Shown here: positions 58,231 to 64,000 of the stretch, piece by piece | Numbering within the stretch: position 1 is the first letter of the stretch | Layout of the letters: each line of letters opens with the position of its first letter | NCBI GenBank assembly: GCA_037903475.1 | Contig: JBAJFG010000019.1 | Span: forward strand, 6,633,001-6,697,000 | DNA: 64,000 nucleotides | Origin: Ancylostoma caninum | Taxonomy: Eukaryota > Nematoda > Chromadorea > Rhabditida > Ancylostomatidae | Direction of reading: 5' to 3' | Translations under genes and position numbers: made by a program | Notes under the pieces: model-generated | The model's database searches: none | What the model saw: only the letters and a program-made list of their open reading frames with translations | Told to the model about the DNA's origin: nothing

Positions 58231-60831
58231 TTTAGGTCCACCTGGTACCATATCAAGTTTTTTTTTAAATATCCAAAGTAGCAAATCAGGAAACGTCCAA
58301 GAATATCTTAGGTCAGATTGCATATCATGAAGCACAGGTAGCCGCCGTTCTACTATTGGCTACAATCCCCCAAACCCCGCCCGTGTAGACGGCCTCATCG
58401 CGTTTCGGAAATACGAACCGGATGTTTACGAACTATCCTCGCATCAAAGACGATTTTCTATGATTTTCTGCTGGGACCCATCTGTATCATGATCGTTTAC
58501 GTGATTGGTTCACGTGGTTTGGCGTTAGTTGGTAAATATTGTTTGTTGGTGAATATTTATCTCTACCCTTGTGAGGATTTTTCCATAATAACGGTTGCTC
58601 TATTCGTAAGATTTGGAAGGAAGTCCCTTCCTCTTTGATCATTTCGTTTCATCCCTCTTCCATTCCTGTGTGCTTTCGTTCACTATGTTAGAGTGCAGCA
58701 TCAAAAACTACGCAGCGATTCAAAATGAGCGACTATTCTACCAATTTTACGCCATATTACGCAGTATTACTAGGTAGTTCGTCTGAGTAACAGTTATCCA
58801 TCTAGTTCTACTACATATGTATGTAAATAGGAGAGCGGTCAATACATTTCCGAGGCGGTAAACACTGACGAAGAGCGAGTACGCGACGAGACGAGCGGTA
58901 AACAGGGTGTTCCATTTCAGCAGATGTTTTATTGCTTTACTTGAATATCGCTCAGCCATACGACTCATGTTCGGCTTGGCAGTTCTCCAATTCTCACATC
59001 CATGACGATGTGGCCTATTTTTCTTTGATATCCATGATGCGGTAGTTGCAAAGAAGTGGTACGTGTTCGAAGTTGTGGCAAAGAAATGAACTTTGCATAT
59101 TATTCCTTAGTGGATCATTTGAGGCGAACATCCTGTTTCTTAACGAATTGTGTAATGTGAAATGCTCGAAATGTTTTGCGCAGAGAATTACGAACCGCTC
59201 CATATTCTACGGCTTTATTCCACCGCACCTTTGTAAACAACTGTATACTGTTTACTAACAACTTTTTTCTTGTTCTCTGTTACTAATCGCTTCGCACTAA
59301 TTGTTGTCTTTCCGTTTCAACCCCCGAATCTCCTTCAGCCGGATCTTCTGGTGAGCTTGGCTAATTTGGCGGACCTACTAAGTTGGTATCCGGAGTCGTT
59401 TATGCTCTTACGGCTTGCAGTGTTGCCGGGCCGCCACTGCCCCGCATCTCTTGCACTGCTGTTTTTTTTTGAATTCGTAAAGAAGAAGGAGTCGAACCTG
59501 CTTCGAGTCTAGGACGATTTTTTTGGCCATAATACCATACGAAAGTCAAGAGAAGAAAGGTGTAAGTAGTCCATTGACCAACCTTTATATACGTTTCGGA
59601 TAGGAAGATCCAAAACAATCCTGAGGAAACATGTCAGATTTCGAAGTGAGTGGCGGGAAACTTTCGCGACAACCTAGTACTATTACAGCTACTCGCGAAG
59701 GGTTAGTCAACGAGGCGAGCAGTTGATTAAAAATGATTTTCGGTTCAACTTTATTTTCTGTTTTATTTGTATTTAACATTTACTTGGTCACATTTCACAC
59801 ATTTTTCAATTCCTTACCAAACCTTTAATCCAACAATTAGAAAATCTCTCAAAATCTCATAGGGTTTCACCATTTCATAGTACATATGAGTCATCTAGAA
59901 ATGTAGGAATGGTCATCTATGTATGTTCTCTTATCGAGCGTGCTATACCCCAGTAATAGGCTCTTCACAGTCTACTGCCGGTGATTTTTCTTGACAAATT
60001 ACTGTGCTTTACCGTATAGTTACTTAAAATTGTTCATTTCACCGCCGGATTTAGTTTCTTATACAAGTGTATTAGTCTGTCATGTCTTTGGTTGATTTTT
60101 TCCAAAACATTTTCGATCCATTTAGGAATTTCTATTCTTAAAGTATGTAGCTGACGGGGACACATATTCCAAATATAGCTTGTTCTTATTCTATTCTCAA
60201 AAGCACTCAGATCTAGAAGAGAATAGAATTAAGTGGCAGCGAATGTACTTCACCGCGATGTCATTGAAATTCAGCGAGTTCCTGGTATTTCCTTCGGGAA
60301 ATCTAGTGGAGTGCAATTGAATTTTCTGCGAGTTCACTTCAGTTGATTGGTGAAGCATTATGCGGAGCATGAGTTCCGCAATGATGTCGACGGTTATCCA
60401 GTGGTAAACAGAATTCTGTGAAACCCTGTGGGAATCGTAGGAACTAAAATTTTCAGAGTTTTTCGTTCACATACGAGACCAATGATTTCAAATTATCTTT
60501 GGAGTGCTACAAAGGCTCAAAAAAAAAAGTCTGGAGATCTCAGCAAAACTGGATAAAAACACCTTTTCTTATACAATCCCTCAAGGCATGACATGCGAGG
60601 AGCTGAGGCGCTCGTCAATGTCGCGCTGCTGTCCAGAGAAACCTCAAAAACTTCTCCCTCATTAAAGTTAGCCTCCCATGTAATTTGCGTGCACTTTGCA
60701 AGTACATAGTTTTCGCACGCCCGTCCTATCCTGCTGAAACGACAACTCTCACATGCGACAAGTGGGCGGAGCCCACACTCCAACTCTCAAGCACACCCCG
60801 TGCTCCTTGCAAGTTGTTCGGAGACATGAAT
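58231..60831. other. Intergenic, no recognised gene
   Basis: No exon chain is recognised on either strand. The small frames here lack domain signatures. Confidence 0.4.
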
Positions 60832-60897
60832 TTCCTTCCGCTTCACCCTAATTCCTTGTTGGGATTTCCTTCCGCTTCACCCTAATTCCTTGTTGTT
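60832..60897 (+). repeat. Short tandem duplication
   Basis: TTTCCTTCCGCTTCACCCTA followed by ATTCCTTGTTG occurs twice in direct succession, about 33 bp per copy, separated by GGA. Confidence 0.8.
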
Positions 60898-62407
60898 TTC
60901 CTGGTCACTTTTTCGACGCTTTTTCACTCGCTGATTCCACTGGAGGAATAACGGCGTGCCCCAGATAACTTCTTCATGCGTTGGTCAGTCTTTGCTTCAC
61001 TATACTTCAACTCTCTCTTTGATATCCATGGCGAGCCACAAATCGTCACCTCCACTGCTGCTACCAGTAAATTCTGATCCTGGCTGGCATTCTCGTTTGA
61101 AGGTATTATAATTGTTCAAGACATTCTGACATTTCCCCTCTTGTGCGGAACGAATTGGTTTAAGAGAGAAAAAGATGTTGAGAATTAATCTTTGCGTCAT
61201 TAGTTGACTGCCTGTTAATGTAAACCCGTGCAGCTTTTCTTTTTCAAATGCACTTTTCACTCATCTGCTCATCTCCTGGCAACAATACGTCAATCAATAG
61301 AAAAAGCCACATTTATCTCACAAAAATTATCTTCTCTTAATCCTTTTCCTTGCAGCGACAGCAATTTCCTTATAGGTCGCACACAGGTTCCGCCATTTCC
61401 CGGGGTTTTAAAGAACTTAGAGCTGATATCTGATGATAAAAAAGAGTGAACCGGGCCAGAGATCCACGAAAACAGAGTGTTGTCCTCTTTCAAGCCAATG
61501 TGCCCTCGATTTTATGAAAAAAACCACTTTTCTGCTCCCTAGGCTTTTAGATGAGACTCGAAGAATCGCAGAAACCATATACTTCCATTTCGCCAACGTA
61601 CAATGATTTTTCCTCAATAGCGATACCCCCAGAACCGGTTTTTCTGGATAAATAAGGATTTCTTTCATTGACACATTTGAAACGCTTGAGCGGAATCGAA
61701 TATTCCACGACAGCAACACGTTTCGCAGGGGTAGTGTCTAAATGAGGTCATGCACCAAAAACAATCCAGTAGCAGTCACCAATTCGTCATCTAAAGATAA
61801 CATCAGGCTATGAATCATTAACTCCATAATAGCCAACTTCCAGGAGCTCGAGTGGACTGGGATTTTCCCATGTGTTTATATTATTGTGGTGCGTTCCAAC
61901 GAGAGGAGTGTGAGCATTGAGCCTGTGAGCAAAGAGAATTGTACAGTATGTATACTCGTACTCCCGGATTAAGTCTGCCCAACGGGAGACTAAAAACGGT
62001 TTATCTTGGCATTTCTGTGTGGAATCATTGATGTCATGGCAATCAAAGTCTTTCGACGATTGTTTCGGTATCTCAAAGACGATTCTAAGGTGGGATTGTG
62101 CCTGGAAAACGGTCTCTATCCCAAAAAAGGAACAGAAACAACTGGTAACTCGAACTTGAGAAAGATGGCATGGAAAGGGTATGAGTACTGCTGTAAAGCT
62201 GGCCTCTCTACTAAACGAGTTGCACGTGCAGCTCACCCATTCCGACGTGGCAAATGCAATTGACGAGGCCACTCATACGCTCCGGGCTGTTTGTGTCCCT
62301 GAACAGCATTAGAGAACCTTTGCAGAACGTCACGTCGCCAAGTTAAGCTCACTAAGTCTGGATTCCTTCCCCTCCAACACTCCTGCATTTGGTCCATGGG
62401 GATCTTT
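60898..62407. other. Intergenic, no firm gene
   Basis: A 154-codon minus frame (61808-62272) and an 85-codon plus frame (62006-62263) overlap each other. Neither shows a family signature. Confidence 0.35.
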
Positions 62408-62851
62408 CTATCGCAAAAACCTCGTGAAACCAACATATACTTTTTCTAAGTGAGCTAGAGCTGCTAAAACCGATTCAAAAAGGTTTAGGGTAGTAGTTTG
62501 CGGAGGCCCTTCCGGCTTAGTGATTCGGGAGCTAAGTTTGTTCATGATAGATACGCCAAGGCCTCTGCGCCCACTTATTAGTGCGTGTCGTGTAATTCGA
62601 AGCCTAGTCATCTTCTGGGCACCCTCCACTTCTTGCTGCCATGCTTCCCCCAATCGCTGCTATCCTTCCCCATTAGCTGCTGTGAGAAGAGAAGCTTCAG
62701 CAGAGATAACAGTAGCTGAAAGAGATGGCTCGTGGCTTTGAACTCGACGCGTTATGGTGTTCAAGCTGTGTTCCTGCTGCTCAGTTTTTACAGACATATC
62801 ATTGTTTCTGTATTCTTTCTGTAAACATATTTCCTTAAACATCCTGTTCAC
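62408..62851 (-). pseudogene. Unrecognised open frame interrupted by one TAG
   Basis: On the minus strand one frame is open from 62851 to 62408 except for a TAG at 62662-62660. After the stop it continues with a charged helical peptide (GEAWQQEVEGAQKMTRLRIT) and ends FTRFLR before a stop. The uniform frame on both sides of the TAG suggests a decayed coding exon. The family is not recognised. Confidence 0.3.
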
Positions 62852-64000
62852 CCCCCTTCAACATTTCTTGATTTCAAGAGCTTTTGAGAATTCGGATTTT
62901 TTTCTTATGAGGCAAGCAAAAGAGCAAATGCATGCTCGAACACCCAAAAACGGGTTTTTATACCATATTTTATGAAAATACTAGGTGGTTACAACTGGAA
63001 TGTTAAGTAAATACTATGCATATGGAATGCCCGGTTTCAAGCGAAAATTAGCGAAGGCTCACCACGAGATCTCCTTCCCTGATTGTACTCAAATTATCTC
63101 CTTAAATGATACGTGGTCACAGTGTTTTCGCAGATCAGCTATCACTGAACTCAACATTGGAGCGAACACATCCGCATTGCGAGGCAAATATAGTGTAATC
63201 TCAATAAAAAGTAAGTCCGGATTCACGCCACTCTGGTGACCTTGTCTAGAATCTAAAGACATTTGTCTTGAATGTAGCTGTTTTGATGAACTCTCCTATG
63301 CGACATTCATATGGATTAGAAAATATCTAATAATTATTTGGCACAATACATATTTGCACAAATAGCTTTTGTGCGAAATGTTCGCCAATTCTCCTTGAGA
63401 CCTATCATTAAGGAAAAAGGGCGTGTAAAGGTTGTTGGTTGGGAACGATCTGCACGTACACTCCGCTTCGACCTGCTGATCATGTTCCTATACCTCCACA
63501 CAAGGATGAAGGCAATCTGCTGCTTAGTGTGGCTCTCGCATTTCCTTGAAAAAATCATACTATCTTCACAGAACTCATTTGGTCATTGTAGGAGCTGTCT
63601 ATAACTTAGACATCAGCTGCCTAGAGTTATTCCGTCATAGTTAGCTAAGCAAACTCAATCCTGCTCGTGCACATCCCCTCACTTCCAGTTTTGAATATCG
63701 ATATCATCACTCTCCCAGTAGTTCTAGCGCTTCAGTGAGCTGAAGGACTGTTTGTACTGCGTGCGTGCGTCGATCGCTCGTTAGACGCATGCATCCATTT
63801 GCGAAGGATTTTCCATTTAGCTGTATAAAACCGGTCAACGCGGCATCGTATGCATATAGCGCACGCGGTGCGTCTAAGCTGCGTCAGCGTGGCGACTGGC
63901 CTATCCCTCATCGTATAGACGCATCCGCATCAAACGCACGCATCTAGTATAAATTGCCCCTAATACACATGGATCGCTGCTGCGAAAACAGAAGCGGTAT
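62852..64000. other. Right end, no recognised gene
   Basis: Around 63765-63950, sequences such as GACGCATGCATCC and CGCACGCATC recur in both orientations and look like part of a dispersed repeat cut by the window edge. Otherwise only short frames. Confidence 0.4.

Noticed and set aside
1..64000. CRISPR arrays, operons or bacterial-type features
   Set aside because: No direct-repeat/spacer pattern or bacterial gene organisation is present; the DNA is eukaryotic in style.

Overview
The window looks like nuclear DNA of a strongylid (hookworm-type) parasitic nematode. The evidence is short introns (51-157 bp) with nematode-style splice sites, an ASP-like SCP/TAPS (CAP-domain) secreted-protein gene pair, UDP-glucuronosyltransferase remnants and many nematode-type transposons. 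Gene density is low and most open frames are chance or repeat-derived. LAYOUT: 1-3128 is single-copy DNA with no gene I recognise. 3129-19091 (unit A) and 19092-44134 (unit B) are a head-to-tail tandem duplication of about 16 kb; a TTCC is shared at all three breakpoints. Each unit carries, in order, a degraded minus-strand UDP-glucuronosyltransferase N-terminus, a decayed cysteine-rich (TIL-like) exon and one eight-exon CAP gene with an intact reading frame. After duplication each unit took its own insertions. A has a DD34D mariner (11494-12375) and probably a Helitron at 4376. B has a Helitron (23070-23635), a TTAA-flanked TIR element (19979-20399), an RTE-like tail (about 24494-24664), a hairpin-bearing insertion and a complete LTR retroelement. 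For several of these the other unit preserves the empty site. 44135-64000 is single-copy again: degenerate repeats, a 59-bp minisatellite, foldback and TIR elements, and a few weak exon candidates. THE MAIN ITEM is the LTR element at 29793-39263 (9,471 bp). Its two 181-bp LTRs are identical by eye, its 4-bp target duplication is AAGG, and the unoccupied site survives in unit A. One uninterrupted frame (2,277 codons from the preferred ATG) encodes Gag, then a complete Env-like membrane glycoprotein (internal signal peptide, furin-like site, transmembrane anchor, Cys-rich tail), and then protease, RT, RNase H and integrase of Ty3/gypsy type. Env is therefore embedded between Gag and Pol. Downstream of Pol is a second gene that becomes open only if a 73-bp intron is removed; it encodes a BEL/Pao-style zinc-knuckle protein, whereas Gag itself lacks zinc knuckles. 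A splice acceptor sits one base before its start codon, suggesting expression from a spliced or trans-spliced mRNA. HOST GENES: the two CAP genes are the clearest cellular genes. Exons 3-8 (the CAP domain) differ at three silent sites only, while exon 2, a Thr/Asn/Ser-rich mucin-like linker, has diverged strongly with in-frame length changes.
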